The notes below the pieces were generated by a model, which saw only the letters and a list, made by a program, of their open reading frames with translations, had not been told where the DNA came from and did not search any database. The position numbers were made by a program, and so were the translations under genes. Source: Gordonibacter sp. 28C (lineage in GTDB: Bacteria > Actinomycetota > Coriobacteriia > Coriobacteriales > Eggerthellaceae). From it: a stretch of 64,000 nt of DNA. The stretch lies in NCBI RefSeq assembly GCF_003339845.1, contig NZ_PPTR01000006.1, positions 62,001 to 126,000 on the forward strand, written 5' to 3'. Shown here piece after piece: positions 16,784-25,504 of the stretch (position 1 is its first letter; every line of letters starts with the position of its first letter).

Positions 16784-17125
16784 CTAGGGCTCCGACGCAC
16801 CCGCCTCGGCGAGCACGTCCTTCCCCCACGCGCACATCTCGTTGAGGATGGGCACGAAACTGCTCCCGCGCTGGGTGAGCGAGTACTCCGTTTTGGGCGG
16901 CACCTGGTGGTACAGCTCGCGATGTACCATGCCGTCGGCCTCGAGCTCGCGCAGCTGCTGGGTGAGCATCTTGGGCGTGGCCTGCGTCATAAGGCGCTGC
17001 AGCTCGCCGAACCGCAGCACGCCGTGCTTGCTCAGATGCCACAGGATGAGCACCTTGTGCTTGCCGCCCACGATGTCGATGGTGGCTTCGACGGGGCAAT
17101 GGTAGGCGCTCGGACAGGTTTTCAT
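16784..17125 (-). CDS. HxlR-family transcriptional regulator
   Basis: The 113-residue winged-helix protein has the HxlR hallmark CPVEATIDIVGGKHKVLILW near the N terminus and the wing region ELYHQVPPKTEYSLTQRG. HxlR proteins sense redox, aldehydes or drugs and often control a divergent oxidoreductase. Here the divergent neighbour is a nitroreductase-family gene 296 bp away, which fits. The ATG at 17125 is chosen over upstream extensions by its GGAAG ribosome site. Cys4 and Cys11 near the N terminus could be redox sensors, an inference only. Confidence 0.88.
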   Translation of the reverse strand: MKTCPSAYHCPVEATIDIVGGKHKVLILWHLSKHGVLRFGELQRLMTQATPKMLTQQLRELEADGMVHRELYHQVPPKTEYSLTQRGSSFVPILNEMCAWGKDVLAEAGASEP

Positions 17126-17421
17126 GCACGGCTTCCTTCCCCTATGCGCGAGGCATTCGCGCCTTCTTCCGAATACGAGGCTTTTCGGCCGCCTTCCAAA
17201 CGCGCGTGTCAGCGCCTTCCTCCGCATGCGAGGACGCCAGCCGGGCAGTTCGCAATGCAGGAGCCGCACGCGGCACGGTTGATCGGGGCGCAACCGACCC
17301 CCTTGCTTTCCTTTTAGATAGTATATTCCAAAAAAGTGCCTACTTGCCTGAAAGATACCGACGAGTAGCATAGGCTGCGAACGAAGCCGGCCCTATCCAC
17401 CGAAGAGAACAGGAGCACCTC

Positions 17422-17934
17422 ATGACGTTTCTCGACCTTGCCAAAAAGCGCTGCTCGATCCGCGCCTACCAACCCGAACCCGTCGAGCGGGAAAGCATCG
17501 ACGCCATCGTCGAAGCCGCCCGCGTCGCGCCGACCGCCGCGAACCGCCAACCGGTCCGCATCGTGCAAGTGTCCAGCGAGGAGGGGCTCGCGAAGCTGGG
17601 CCGGGCGGCCAACCTGCACGGCGCGCCGCTCGCGTTCGTCGTGTGCGCCGACCGCGAGCGGACATGGAAGCGCCCGATCGACGGCATGCGCACCGTCGAC
17701 ATCGACGCCTCCATCCTCACCGACCACATGATGCTGGCCGCCACCGACCTGGGTTTGGGAAGCGTGTGGATATGCCACTTCGACCCAGCCGTCGTGCGCG
17801 CGGAATTCGATCTGCCGGAATCGCTCGTGCCGGTGAACATCCTGGCCGTGGGCCATGCCGCCTGCGAGCCGAAGAGCCCCGACCGCCACGCCGTCGAGCG
17901 GATCCCCGCAAGCGAGCTGGTGACGACGGCATAG
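17422..17934 (+). CDS. Nitroreductase-family FMN oxidoreductase
   Basis: The 170-residue protein has the nitroreductase start (FLDLAKKRCSIRAYQPEPV), the FMN-phosphate-binding ARVAPTAANRQPVR region near residues 32-46, and a short C-terminal GLGSVWICHFDP segment. Such enzymes reduce quinones, nitro compounds or similar acceptors with NAD(P)H. It is short for the family, as in compact single-domain members. It is divergent from the HxlR regulator, which probably controls it. A hairpin follows at 17985-18025. Confidence 0.87.
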   Translation: MTFLDLAKKRCSIRAYQPEPVERESIDAIVEAARVAPTAANRQPVRIVQVSSEEGLAKLGRAANLHGAPLAFVVCADRERTWKRPIDGMRTVDIDASILTDHMMLAATDLGLGSVWICHFDPAVVRAEFDLPESLVPVNILAVGHAACEPKSPDRHAVERIPASELVTTA

Positions 17935-17984
17935 CAGGGTCGCAGCGGCGGCAAGGAGCGAGACTCGTTCGTGCGAAGGCGCGC

Positions 17985-18025
17985 CCCGGCCGTCCTTTTC
18001 GGCTTCGCCGGCAAGGACGGCCGGG
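17985..18025. terminator. Bidirectional hairpin between nitroreductase and MATE genes
   Basis: CCCGGCCGTCCTT (17985-17997) pairs perfectly with 18013-18025. It lies exactly between two convergent genes and so probably ends both transcripts. No clear T-run is present on either side. Confidence 0.5.
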
Positions 18026-18030
18026 ATTCG

Positions 18031-19449
18031 CTATCGAGCAATGCTCTCTCCAGCGACGCTCGATCGAGCCCGTCGCGCCCGCCCCACCCCGCGCGAGTGC
18101 GACCAGTGGCGCACGTACGCGCCGCCGATGATCGCCGGAATGATGGGCGAGGCCGCCTGCGCGACGAAGATGCCCACGTAGCCCACGCCCAGCACGCCGC
18201 TCAGCAGAAACGCCAGGCCGAAGCGCACGGCGAACGCGTCTATGAGCGAGTTCGCCAGCACGAGCCGCGGCGAGCCGGCGCCGAGCGCGAACGAGTCGAA
18301 GCTGTACATGGCGGCGTAGAACAGCCCGTTCACGCTGCACGTGATGCGCAGGTAGAGCACCGCGATGTCGAACGGCGCGCCCTGCCCAAGGCCGTACAGC
18401 GTCACGATGGCCGGCGCCAGCAGCTGGATGAGCACCTGGATGCTCAACGTGACGCCGATGTTGAACCGTGCGCCCAGCCGCGCGACGTCGCGAGCGCGGG
18501 CAAGCTCGGCAGCCCCGACGTTCTGCGCGGCGGCCGTGGTGATGGCCTGCCCGATGGCCCAGCACGGAAGCCCCGCGATGGTGCTTATTTGCAGCCCCAC
18601 CCCGGCAGCTGCGGCCACGTCGGTGCCGTAGCGGTTGAGCAAGCCGGTGACCAGCGCGTACGACAGGTTCACCACCGCCATCTGCACGGCGGAGAGCAGG
18701 CCCACGCGCAGGACCGCGCCCACATCGGCGACCCAGTCGAACGCACGGCCGCGAAGCGGGCTGCCCCCGAAAGGCCGCACCTCGGGATAGCGCCGCCACA
18801 CGAACGCGAGCGCCAGCACGGCGGAGAGCCCCTGCGCCGCCACGGTGGCCACGGCGGCGCCCGGCACGCCGAGGCCCGCCGGGCCCACGAGCACCAGATC
18901 GAGCGCCACGTTCACGAAGGCCGCCGCCCCCACCAACACAAGCGGCGTCCAAGCGTCGCCCTGCGCCTTCAGAAACGCCGCGGCGGCATTCATCAGGAAC
19001 GGCCCGACGGCGCCGCAGCACAGCACCGTCGTGTAAGCCACCGCGCCTTCGAGCGCGGCGGCGGGCACCGCGTTCGCCACGAACGCAGGCCGCGCCAGCA
19101 GCACGCCAGCCGCCGCGATGCCCACCGACGCCAGCAACGCCACCGCGAGCGTGGCCGCGAAGGCGCGCCGCTGCGCCGGCAGGTCGCGCGCGCCCACCGC
19201 CCGCGCCACCACCACGCCGCCGCCGGCCGTGAGCCCGATGACGAACGCGTTCACCAGGAAGACGGCGTTCACCGCGTTGCTCATGGACACGAGCCCCACG
19301 TCGCCTACCACCTGGCCGATCACCACCATGTCGACGGCTTGGTACACGTACTGCAGAAGGTTCACCGCCATGAGCGGCAACGCGAACGAGAGCAGCTGCC
19401 GGAACAGCGGCCCCTCGGAAAACGAAACGGTCGATGAAGAAGAAGCCAT
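18031..19449 (-). CDS. MATE-family efflux transporter
   Basis: The 472-residue protein has twelve predicted membrane segments and the MATE pattern of two six-helix halves (FALPLMAVNLLQYVYQAVDMVVIGQ at the start; LPCWAIGQAITTAAAQNVGA at the second half). These antiporters expel drugs or metabolites using Na+ or H+ gradients. The ribosome site GAGGTGG precedes the ATG at 19449. The leader contains a hairpin plus T5 at 19518-19551 and a folded region further upstream, so expression may depend on transcription attenuation. Confidence 0.88.
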   Translation of the reverse strand: MASSSSTVSFSEGPLFRQLLSFALPLMAVNLLQYVYQAVDMVVIGQVVGDVGLVSMSNAVNAVFLVNAFVIGLTAGGGVVVARAVGARDLPAQRRAFAATLAVALLASVGIAAAGVLLARPAFVANAVPAAALEGAVAYTTVLCCGAVGPFLMNAAAAFLKAQGDAWTPLVLVGAAAFVNVALDLVLVGPAGLGVPGAAVATVAAQGLSAVLALAFVWRRYPEVRPFGGSPLRGRAFDWVADVGAVLRVGLLSAVQMAVVNLSYALVTGLLNRYGTDVAAAAGVGLQISTIAGLPCWAIGQAITTAAAQNVGAAELARARDVARLGARFNIGVTLSIQVLIQLLAPAIVTLYGLGQGAPFDIAVLYLRITCSVNGLFYAAMYSFDSFALGAGSPRLVLANSLIDAFAVRFGLAFLLSGVLGVGYVGIFVAQAASPIIPAIIGGAYVRHWSHSRGVGRARRARSSVAGESIAR

Positions 19450-19517
19450 AGGTCCACCTCGGAAGATCGGGATGCGGAAACGGAAAAGCGCGCGGGACGG
19501 CCGTCCCGACGCGCATG

Positions 19518-19551
19518 AAAAAGCGCCGCGGATGAAGCCATCCGCGGCGCT
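19518..19551 (-). terminator. Intrinsic terminator in the MATE leader (attenuator)
   Basis: On the minus strand a 12-bp stem (19523-19534 with 19539-19550, four-base loop) is followed directly by TTTTT (19518-19522). It is only about 70 bp upstream of the MATE start, with no gene on that strand before it for over 300 bp. A terminator in this position suggests regulated readthrough. Confidence 0.7.
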
Positions 19552-19620
19552 CGAGGTTCCGGCATCCCGGCATCGACGACGAAGCCCTAGGCGGCGCGCC
19601 TCCCGATGCCGACGACTATG

Positions 19621-19691
19621 CTCGTCCCTGCTCCGTGCGATGCTTCATCGGCGATCACGCGCGGAGCGGCAGCCCTGCAAAGTATCACGAG
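19621..19691 (-). ncRNA. Candidate structured leader RNA upstream of the MATE gene
   Basis: Three nested pairings are visible: an outer stem 19621-19625 with 19687-19691, a six-pair stem GCTCCG/CGGAGC (19630-19635 with 19662-19667) and an inner hairpin CGATG/CATCG (19638-19642 with 19646-19650). This folded region lies about 70 bp before the terminator at 19518, the usual layout of a riboswitch. I compared it by eye with TPP, FMN, SAM, cobalamin and ZTP motifs and saw no match. The 19450-19920 gap otherwise holds no gene. Confidence 0.35.
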
Positions 19692-19920
19692 TCCTCCAAA
19701 GGGGTGTACGAAAACGCGCCCAGCATACCGCGCCGCCTCGCCGCCGTCAACCGGGCGACAGAACCGAACGAGAACCGCAAAAGGCGTGGCAGCCCTGTTG
19801 GCATCGGTCAACGGACAAGAGACAAATCCCTCGGCAACGGCCGCATCCATCGGGTGCGGCCGCATACTGTTCTGACAGCATCAGCCGAAAGCCCCCGTGC
19901 GCGAGAAAGCCAGAACCGCC

Positions 19921-21333
19921 ATGTCCCTCGAATCCATCCTGCCCGTCCTCGCCGTCTTGGCCGTGTTCGCCGCCCTGCTCGCGGGCTTGCGCTTCATGAA
20001 GGCCAAGGGCGCGGGCTTCACGCCGCGCGTGTTCACGGCGCTGGGGCTGGGCATCGTGTTGGGGATCGGCATCCAGCTGGCGCTCGGGCGCGGAAGCGAC
20101 GCCGCCACGACAGCGCTCGATTGGATGTCGATCGTGGGCCAAGGTTACATCGCGCTTCTGAAGATGCTGGTGATGCCGCTCGTGTTCGTGGCCATCGTGG
20201 GAGCGTTCACCCGCACGAAGGTCACGGAGAACCTGGGACGCATCAGCGCCGTCGTGCTGGCCGTGCTGCTGGGCACCGTGGCGGTGGCCGCGCTCACCGG
20301 CTGGGCGGCGGTCGCGTTCTCGGGGCTCGCGGGCGCCAGCTTCACCGACGGCAGCGTGGACGCCACCAAGCTGGACGCGCTGCAAACCAGCCAGCAGCAA
20401 GTGGCCGACCTCACGCTCCCGCAGGAAGTGCTTTCCTTCATCCCCACGAACGTCTTCGCCGACCTGGCCGGCACGCGCGCCACCTCCACCATCGCCGTCG
20501 TCATCTTCTCCGCCATCGTGGGGCTGGCCTACCTCAAGCTGCGCGATAAGGAAACCGAGCAGGCCGCGTTCTTCAAGCAGCTCATCGACAGCCTGTACGG
20601 CATCGTCATGCGCATCGTGTCCATGGTGCTCGCGCTCACGCCCTACGGCGTGCTGGCGCTCATCGCCCACGTCATGGCCACGAGCGACTACGCCGCCATC
20701 CTCGACCTGGGCAAGTTCGTCGCCGTGTCCTACGGCGCCATCGTGTTCATGTTCGCGGTGCATTGCCTTATCCTGCTGGGAAACCGCGTGAACCCGCTCA
20801 CGTACCTGAAGAAGGCGTTCCCCGTGCTCAGCTTCGCGTTCGTGGCGCGCACGAGCGCAGGCGCCATGCCGCTGAACATCGAGACGCAAACGCGCGCGCT
20901 GGGCGTGGACGAGGCCACGGCGAACTTCTCGGCCAGCTTCGGCATGTCCATCGGGCAGAACGGGTGCGCGGGCATCTACCCCGCCATGCTGGCCACCATC
21001 ATCGCGCCCACGGTGGGCATCGACGTGCTCTCGCCCGCCTTCGTCGCCGGCCTCGTGGCCGTGGTGGTGATCAGCTCGTTCGGCGTGGCGGGCGTGGGCG
21101 GCGGCGCGACGTTCGCCTCGCTCATCGTGCTGGGCACCATGGGGCTGCCCATAGAGATCGTGGGGCTTTTGGCCTCCGTCGAGCCGCTCATCGACATGGG
21201 CCGCACCGCCCTCAACGTGAGCGACTCCATGGTTGCCGGCGTCACCGCGTCGAACGCCGTGGGAGACCTCGACCGTGCCGTGCTGGGCGACCCGGCCGCC
21301 CGCGTGAGCGGCGAGGGGCACGCGGGGGTATAG
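19921..21333 (+). CDS. Dicarboxylate/amino acid:cation symporter (DAACS family, cystine-transporter-like)
   Basis: The 470-residue protein has the DAACS architecture: N-terminal helices, then the re-entrant loop FVARTSAGAMPLNIE, the SASFGMSIGQNGCAGIYPAM segment and the C-terminal loop GVAGVGGGATFASLIVL. Members take up glutamate, dicarboxylates or L-cystine with Na+ or H+; the sequence resembles TcyP-like cystine carriers most, but the substrate is not certain. I chose ATG 19921 (MSLES); a GTG at 19897 would add eight residues and neither has a strong ribosome site. Confidence 0.85.
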   Translation: MSLESILPVLAVLAVFAALLAGLRFMKAKGAGFTPRVFTALGLGIVLGIGIQLALGRGSDAATTALDWMSIVGQGYIALLKMLVMPLVFVAIVGAFTRTKVTENLGRISAVVLAVLLGTVAVAALTGWAAVAFSGLAGASFTDGSVDATKLDALQTSQQQVADLTLPQEVLSFIPTNVFADLAGTRATSTIAVVIFSAIVGLAYLKLRDKETEQAAFFKQLIDSLYGIVMRIVSMVLALTPYGVLALIAHVMATSDYAAILDLGKFVAVSYGAIVFMFAVHCLILLGNRVNPLTYLKKAFPVLSFAFVARTSAGAMPLNIETQTRALGVDEATANFSASFGMSIGQNGCAGIYPAMLATIIAPTVGIDVLSPAFVAGLVAVVVISSFGVAGVGGGATFASLIVLGTMGLPIEIVGLLASVEPLIDMGRTALNVSDSMVAGVTASNAVGDLDRAVLGDPAARVSGEGHAGV

Positions 21334-21371
21334 AAACCGCAACCGTCCAACCGAGCACCTGCCGCACGAAC

Positions 21372-21815
21372 CTACCAGTCGATTTCCTCGTACACGATAC
21401 CTTGCCGCTCAAGCTTCCTGAACAACTCTTCGGGCGTGACGGCCTCGACGGCCGATGCGTGAAAGTCCTTGACGTTTCTGGTGACGATATAGTCGGCCTT
21501 AATCTTCTCGGCACACCGCGCCACCAGGCAATCCTCGAAATCGTTCCATCGCGCCTTGAGCGCTTGCTGAGCGTCCTCGGGCGTGATGCCGACAAGCTGT
21601 AGAAAGGACAGGTTGTGTTCGATCATGTCTTGCGCGGCTTGGCTTCCGTAGTCTTTGCGCAGCAGGTAGTAGATGTCCGCCAGCATGTTGACGCTGATGT
21701 ACGCGCCAGCCTCTTCCGCCACTCCCAGCAGGCAAACTTTGCGCGACATTTCATAGAACGGCTCGCGGCGGTCGATATGGTCGATCACAATGTTGGTGTC
21801 AAGCATCAAGTCCAT
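21372..21815 (-). CDS. PIN-domain ribonuclease toxin
   Basis: The 147-residue protein begins MDLMLDTNIVID, the PIN-domain start with Asp6, and retains an acidic residue cluster around FEDCLVARCAEKIKADYIVTRN near residues 92-113. PIN toxins of the VapC type cut RNA. The first 17 bases overlap the antitoxin gene, the standard antitoxin-toxin order. It is somewhat longer than many VapC proteins. Confidence 0.82.
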   Translation of the reverse strand: MDLMLDTNIVIDHIDRREPFYEMSRKVCLLGVAEEAGAYISVNMLADIYYLLRKDYGSQAAQDMIEHNLSFLQLVGITPEDAQQALKARWNDFEDCLVARCAEKIKADYIVTRNVKDFHASAVEAVTPEELFRKLERQGIVYEEIDW

Positions 21816-22083
21816 AGCGATCCCTCAATCGAGCCTCGCGAATCTCGCCATCGCTCATGCCGGAAGGCCGTTTGGTGTGGCATTCGTCGAATGCGGCGAT
21901 GCGCCGCTTGATTTCTTCTTTGCTGGGCTTTTCCCGTTCGTCGAACGGAAGTTTGTCGTGCTTCACCGTATAATCGAACAAGCGGCGCACGGCCGAAGAA
22001 GGCGTATAGCCGTGCTTTCGCATGACCGCCGTAGCTTGTTCCTTGACGGCGCCGTCCAAGCGAACGGTCAAAACCGACTCCAC
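21799..22083 (-). CDS. RelB/DinJ-type ribbon-helix-helix antitoxin
   Basis: The 94-residue protein begins with a ribbon-helix-helix (VLTVRLDGAVKEQATAVMRK, then the helix after GYTPSSAVRRLF), as in RelB/DinJ antitoxins. The acidic and basic C-terminal half probably wraps the PIN toxin encoded by the overlapping downstream gene. The GTG start at 22083 follows GGAGG. A 36-bp palindrome covering the ribosome site region (22091-22126) is the likely autoregulatory operator. A RelB-type antitoxin with a PIN toxin is a less common pairing than VapB with VapC. Confidence 0.78.
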   Translation of the reverse strand: MESVLTVRLDGAVKEQATAVMRKHGYTPSSAVRRLFDYTVKHDKLPFDEREKPSKEEIKRRIAAFDECHTKRPSGMSDGEIREARLRDRYGLDA

Positions 22084-22090
22084 TATGCAC

Positions 22091-22126
22091 CTCCTATACT
22101 GTATTACATGTACTACAGTATAGGAG
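22091..22126. promoter_or_regulatory. 36-bp palindromic operator of the toxin-antitoxin operon
   Basis: Seventeen of eighteen base pairs match across the centre at 22108/22109; only 22104/22113 mismatch. It overlaps the antitoxin ribosome site, so binding would block both transcription and the leader. Ribbon-helix-helix antitoxins usually bind such sites as dimers. Confidence 0.75.
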
Positions 22127-22152
22127 AAAGCTCTTAAAAACGCAAGCCGTTC

Positions 22153-22746
22153 TCATCGCCCGTTCTCGGGCAGACTCTTCCTCAGATAGTCGAGGGCCGG
22201 TTTGGAGAAGGTGTCGAACACGACGGCGAACACCGTGTCGAGGTACGGCTCCTCCCCCGCCCGAGCATCCTCGACGTGCCCCGCGAGCGCGCCGAGGATG
22301 CCGTCCGCCATGAACGCGACAATGATGCGCGCCCGCGCATCCAACTCGTCCCATTCCACCCCTAGGTCATCGAGACGCGACTTCACCAGTGCGGCCTTCA
22401 CCGCGCGGGCGAGCTCGGAAGAGCCGTGGCTGCCCACCAACAGGCACAGCCGCTCGATGTCGCACCTCGCCGCATCGTCGAAGCCGATTGGAGACGAACC
22501 GTCCGCAAGGTAGCCGCGGACGAGCGCGGATATCTGGTCTGGCAGGCTCTCGGCGGCCACGCGCGCGGCCATGTCCTCGATGCCCTCGAAATGGTAGTAG
22601 AACGTGCCCCGGTTGCATCCGGCCTGCGCGCATAGCATGCCCACGGTGATCTCGCCCACCGGATGTTGAGCCAGCAATTCCCAGAAAGCGTCCTCCAAGC
22701 GCTCGCGCGCCGTGCGCTCCCCCTCTTGGTACTTCGGCCGTGCCAT
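22153..22746 (-). CDS. TetR-family transcriptional regulator
   Basis: The 197-residue protein has a TetR DNA-binding domain (ITVGMLCAQAGCNRGTFYYHF, about residues 32-52). The ligand domain is ordinary. The ATG at 22746 is chosen for its GGGAGAAG ribosome site; an ATG at 22809 has none. It is divergent from a permease-like gene that it probably represses. ATTGGAC (22783-22789) and GTCCAAT (22826-22832) in the gap are inverted copies but widely spaced, so their role is unclear. Confidence 0.85.
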   Translation of the reverse strand: MARPKYQEGERTARERLEDAFWELLAQHPVGEITVGMLCAQAGCNRGTFYYHFEGIEDMAARVAAESLPDQISALVRGYLADGSSPIGFDDAARCDIERLCLLVGSHGSSELARAVKAALVKSRLDDLGVEWDELDARARIIVAFMADGILGALAGHVEDARAGEEPYLDTVFAVVFDTFSKPALDYLRKSLPENGR

Positions 22747-22885
22747 CGACTTCTCCCTTGCCGGACGGGTGCCTTCCGCGTAATTGGACAAAGACCCTTC
22801 GTTGCTCATTTTAATACAACATAACGTCCAATAAGATACGAATTGAACAGTACGTTGCATTCTTTGAAGAGATTGGAGAGCTGCC

Positions 22886-24127
22886 ATGATGGAGAAATTG
22901 GGAAGGAAGCGGCTGCTGATGCCGTTCGCTGCGCTGCTGGCGGCGGGACTGGCCATGACGCTGGTGGTCTATCCCATGATGAACGCGAAGCCGAAGGATC
23001 TGCCGCTGGGAGTGCTGTCGCTCGACGAGGGCGTCGAAACGCCGCAGGGGACGATGAACGCGGGCAACCTGATAGCCGAGCGCATCGTCGACGGCGATGC
23101 GGCGATGGGCGCGCCGGAGGGGACGTCCCTCGACGGCGACGCCGCATCGTGGACGCGCTACGGCAGCCAAGCTGAATTGGACGCCGCGCTCGCCGACCAC
23201 GAACTGTACGCCGCCGTCATCATCCCGCAAGGCTATACCGCCGCGCAGGCACAGGCGCAGCTGGCCGCCGCGCAGGCAAGCTCGTCCCAGGTGGCGCAAC
23301 TCGACGCCGCCCAGGTCGGGGTTGCTCAAACGACGCAAGCACCGCAGCTCGCCGCAGACCAAGCCGAGCCCATCCGCGTCGTCGTCGACGAGGGCAAGAA
23401 CCCCATGACCGCCGCCTCCGTCGAGTCGGCTATCCAGGCCATGGCGGAGCAAGCGGGATTGGACGCGCGCATCGAGCGGCTGAACGCCCCCAGCCTCGGA
23501 GGCGGATCGCTGGCCATGTTCGTGCAGTTCACCGTGCTTCCGACATTCATCCTGTCCGTCGCCTGCTCGGTCTCGCTGTTCGTCGCGACGCGCGCGAAGC
23601 GCGGGACGGCCCGCTCGCGCCGGCTGCAAACGGCCGGGGTGCAACTCGCGCTGGCCGCGCTGCTGTCGTGCTGTGTGGGATTCGCCGTCGCCGGCCTCGT
23701 GGGAGGCATTGCGGGGCTCGATATCCCTGTGGCGAGAACGGGGCTGTTCCTCTGGCTTGCCAGCTTCTGTCTCATGGCCTTCTTCGTGGGGTGCCTCGAC
23801 GTCGCCGTTCCGCTGGGAGCGTTGGCCATACTCGCTTGCTTCGCCTGCGGCCTGGCCACCGGCAACCTTCCCTACGAGTTCTTGCCCACATTCTGGCAGG
23901 ACTGGCTCTACCCGTGGGTGCCCCAACGTTGGATGGCCGACGGCGTGCGCAGCCTGTACTACCTGAACGGCGGCGCGTGGAACGCTTCGTGCCCGACGCT
24001 CGTCGTCTACGGTATCGTAGGCTTTGCCGCCCTCGCGGCCGCCTCGCTTGCCCCTCGTCGAAACGAGGGCAAGCGAGGCGAAGCTCGAGCCTCCGCAGAA
24101 CCGGCATTGGGCGGGACTCTGTCTTAG
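22886..24127 (+). CDS. YhgE/Pip- or ABC-2-type membrane protein
   Basis: The 413-residue product has one N-terminal membrane segment (about 10-30), a large external domain to about residue 205 and five or six membrane segments after it. The external part contains a run rich in Ala, Gln and Ser (AQAQAQLAAAQASSSQVAQL and beyond). This layout is that of the YhgE/Pip and ABC-2 permease-like families, linked to export or phage and bacteriocin sensitivity. The ribosome site TTGGAGAG precedes ATG 22886. It is divergent from TetR, its likely repressor, and overlaps the HAD gene end by four bases. Confidence 0.65.
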   Translation: MMEKLGRKRLLMPFAALLAAGLAMTLVVYPMMNAKPKDLPLGVLSLDEGVETPQGTMNAGNLIAERIVDGDAAMGAPEGTSLDGDAASWTRYGSQAELDAALADHELYAAVIIPQGYTAAQAQAQLAAAQASSSQVAQLDAAQVGVAQTTQAPQLAADQAEPIRVVVDEGKNPMTAASVESAIQAMAEQAGLDARIERLNAPSLGGGSLAMFVQFTVLPTFILSVACSVSLFVATRAKRGTARSRRLQTAGVQLALAALLSCCVGFAVAGLVGGIAGLDIPVARTGLFLWLASFCLMAFFVGCLDVAVPLGALAILACFACGLATGNLPYEFLPTFWQDWLYPWVPQRWMADGVRSLYYLNGGAWNASCPTLVVYGIVGFAALAAASLAPRRNEGKRGEARASAEPALGGTLS

Positions 24128-24912
24128 AGCGTTTCCAACACCTTGCGCAGCTCGTTCTGCACGCTGTTCTCGACGTTCGTGCCGATGACCTTCGTGGCTA
24201 TCTGTTTGATGGCGGAGCGGGCGTTGCCCATGGCCACGCTCGTTCCCGCCATACGGAGTATCTCGTAGTCGTTCATGGAGTCGCCGAACGCCATCATCTC
24301 TTCAGGCCGGATGCCGTGGGCGTCCAGCACCTGGCCCACGCCGGTGGCCTTGCTCACGCCGCGCTGCATGACGTCGATCCACTTGCGGCCCGAAGGCGCG
24401 AACACGAAGTCGTCGTCCAGCTCGCGCGTGAGGATGTAGGCCATGTCCATGACGGCCTCGTCGCAGTACACGGATGCTTTCAGGATGCTCGTCCGCGGCG
24501 AGGGAACGTCGAACACGCGCACGGGATTCGGCAGGTTCTTGTCCACCTCGCGCTCGAAACGCGCCTCGTCGTCCAACAGGTAGCTGCGCGTTTCGTCGAA
24601 CAGCGCCAGGTGCATGGTGTCGAACAGGTCCACGACGCGGGCCAGCCGCTTCACGGCCGCGTGCGAGAACACCTCCAAGTCCACCAGCTCGCCCTCCACG
24701 ACGACCTGCGCGCCGTTCGACGCCACGAAGTCCATGCAGTCGACCACGGGCTCGAACAGGTCGCACAGCGTGTCGAAACGCCGCCCCGACGTGGCCGCGA
24801 ACCTCACGCCTCCTTCGCGCAGGCGCAGGATAAGGTCGAAGGCGCCGTCGGGCACGCACTCGCTTCCATCGAGGAACGTGCCGTCCATATCGCTGGCGAT
24901 GAGCTTGATCAT
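24124..24912 (-). CDS. Cof-type HAD-IIB phosphatase
   Basis: The 262-residue protein has HAD motif I DMDGTFLDG (Asp8, Asp10), motif II TSGRR near residue 41, motif III Lys in GVSKATG near 188 and motif IV GDSMNDYEIL near 210. A Cof-type cap sits between motifs II and III. These enzymes dephosphorylate sugar phosphates or nucleotides, with broad specificity. It stands alone. Confidence 0.9.
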   Translation of the reverse strand: MIKLIASDMDGTFLDGSECVPDGAFDLILRLREGGVRFAATSGRRFDTLCDLFEPVVDCMDFVASNGAQVVVEGELVDLEVFSHAAVKRLARVVDLFDTMHLALFDETRSYLLDDEARFEREVDKNLPNPVRVFDVPSPRTSILKASVYCDEAVMDMAYILTRELDDDFVFAPSGRKWIDVMQRGVSKATGVGQVLDAHGIRPEEMMAFGDSMNDYEILRMAGTSVAMGNARSAIKQIATKVIGTNVENSVQNELRKVLETL

Positions 24913-25173
24913 GCAGGAACCTCCCGTGTTGGGACGCAGCCGGAAAACACCGCGTCGTTTCCGCTTTTCAAGCCATTGTACGGCCCGCTGCGACGCGGCA
25001 CCGTTTCTTCACCCAGACTTTGCAGGAATTTGAACAAGCCGACAACTTCGCCAGGCGCGCGATCAGGGTGCATGAGGCGTTTCGGTCGATGCCGATATCT
25101 AACGGCGTGGCAGGGCCGAAGGCTCAACACTTCCGAGACAAGCCGAATAGTTTTTCGACCTGCTTCGTGCAAC

Positions 25174-25303
25174 TTTTTCGAATCTGTGATGGCTCGGGAA
25201 GCTCCGAATTCGCCTTTTGCGAAAAGTTTGCGGGTATTTGCCCAGTTCGGCTTTTTGGCAAGTCTCTAAAAAACCCTTACGAGCCATCACAGCTTCGATT
25301 TTT
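25174..25303. repeat. Foldback element 3
   Basis: CTGTGATGGCTCG (25184-25196) is perfectly inverted at 25280-25292; with one mismatch the pairing extends through TCGAA on each side. The right arm is followed by TTTTTTTT on the plus strand. The interior is 83 bp. It fills the 24913-25504 gap between the HAD and AlkZ-like genes, in which I see no gene. Confidence 0.6.
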
Positions 25304-25504
25304 TTTGCACGCGCATCCGCAGGCGCCGTCAAACCAAGGTTGGCATGCCTCCGCATAGCGCCTGATGCGATCGGGCACTATGCTGTTCCAAACGGGCTTA
25401 TATCACGTTTGGTTTACAACGGGCATCCGCGATGTCGAACGATTCCGCAGGCTAAGCCGCAGGATGATGGACATACAATCTTGCTTCTTTCGCACCGCGC
25501 AGCT

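Noticed and set aside
17126-17421. HxlR operator in the gap between HxlR and nitroreductase genes
   Set aside because: No clear palindrome was found at a suitable distance from both starts; only AT-rich promoter-like sequence near 17318-17360.
19585-19720. Known riboswitch class before the MATE gene
   Set aside because: By eye it lacks the conserved words of TPP, FMN, SAM-I, cobalamin and ZTP classes. It is left as an unassigned structured leader.
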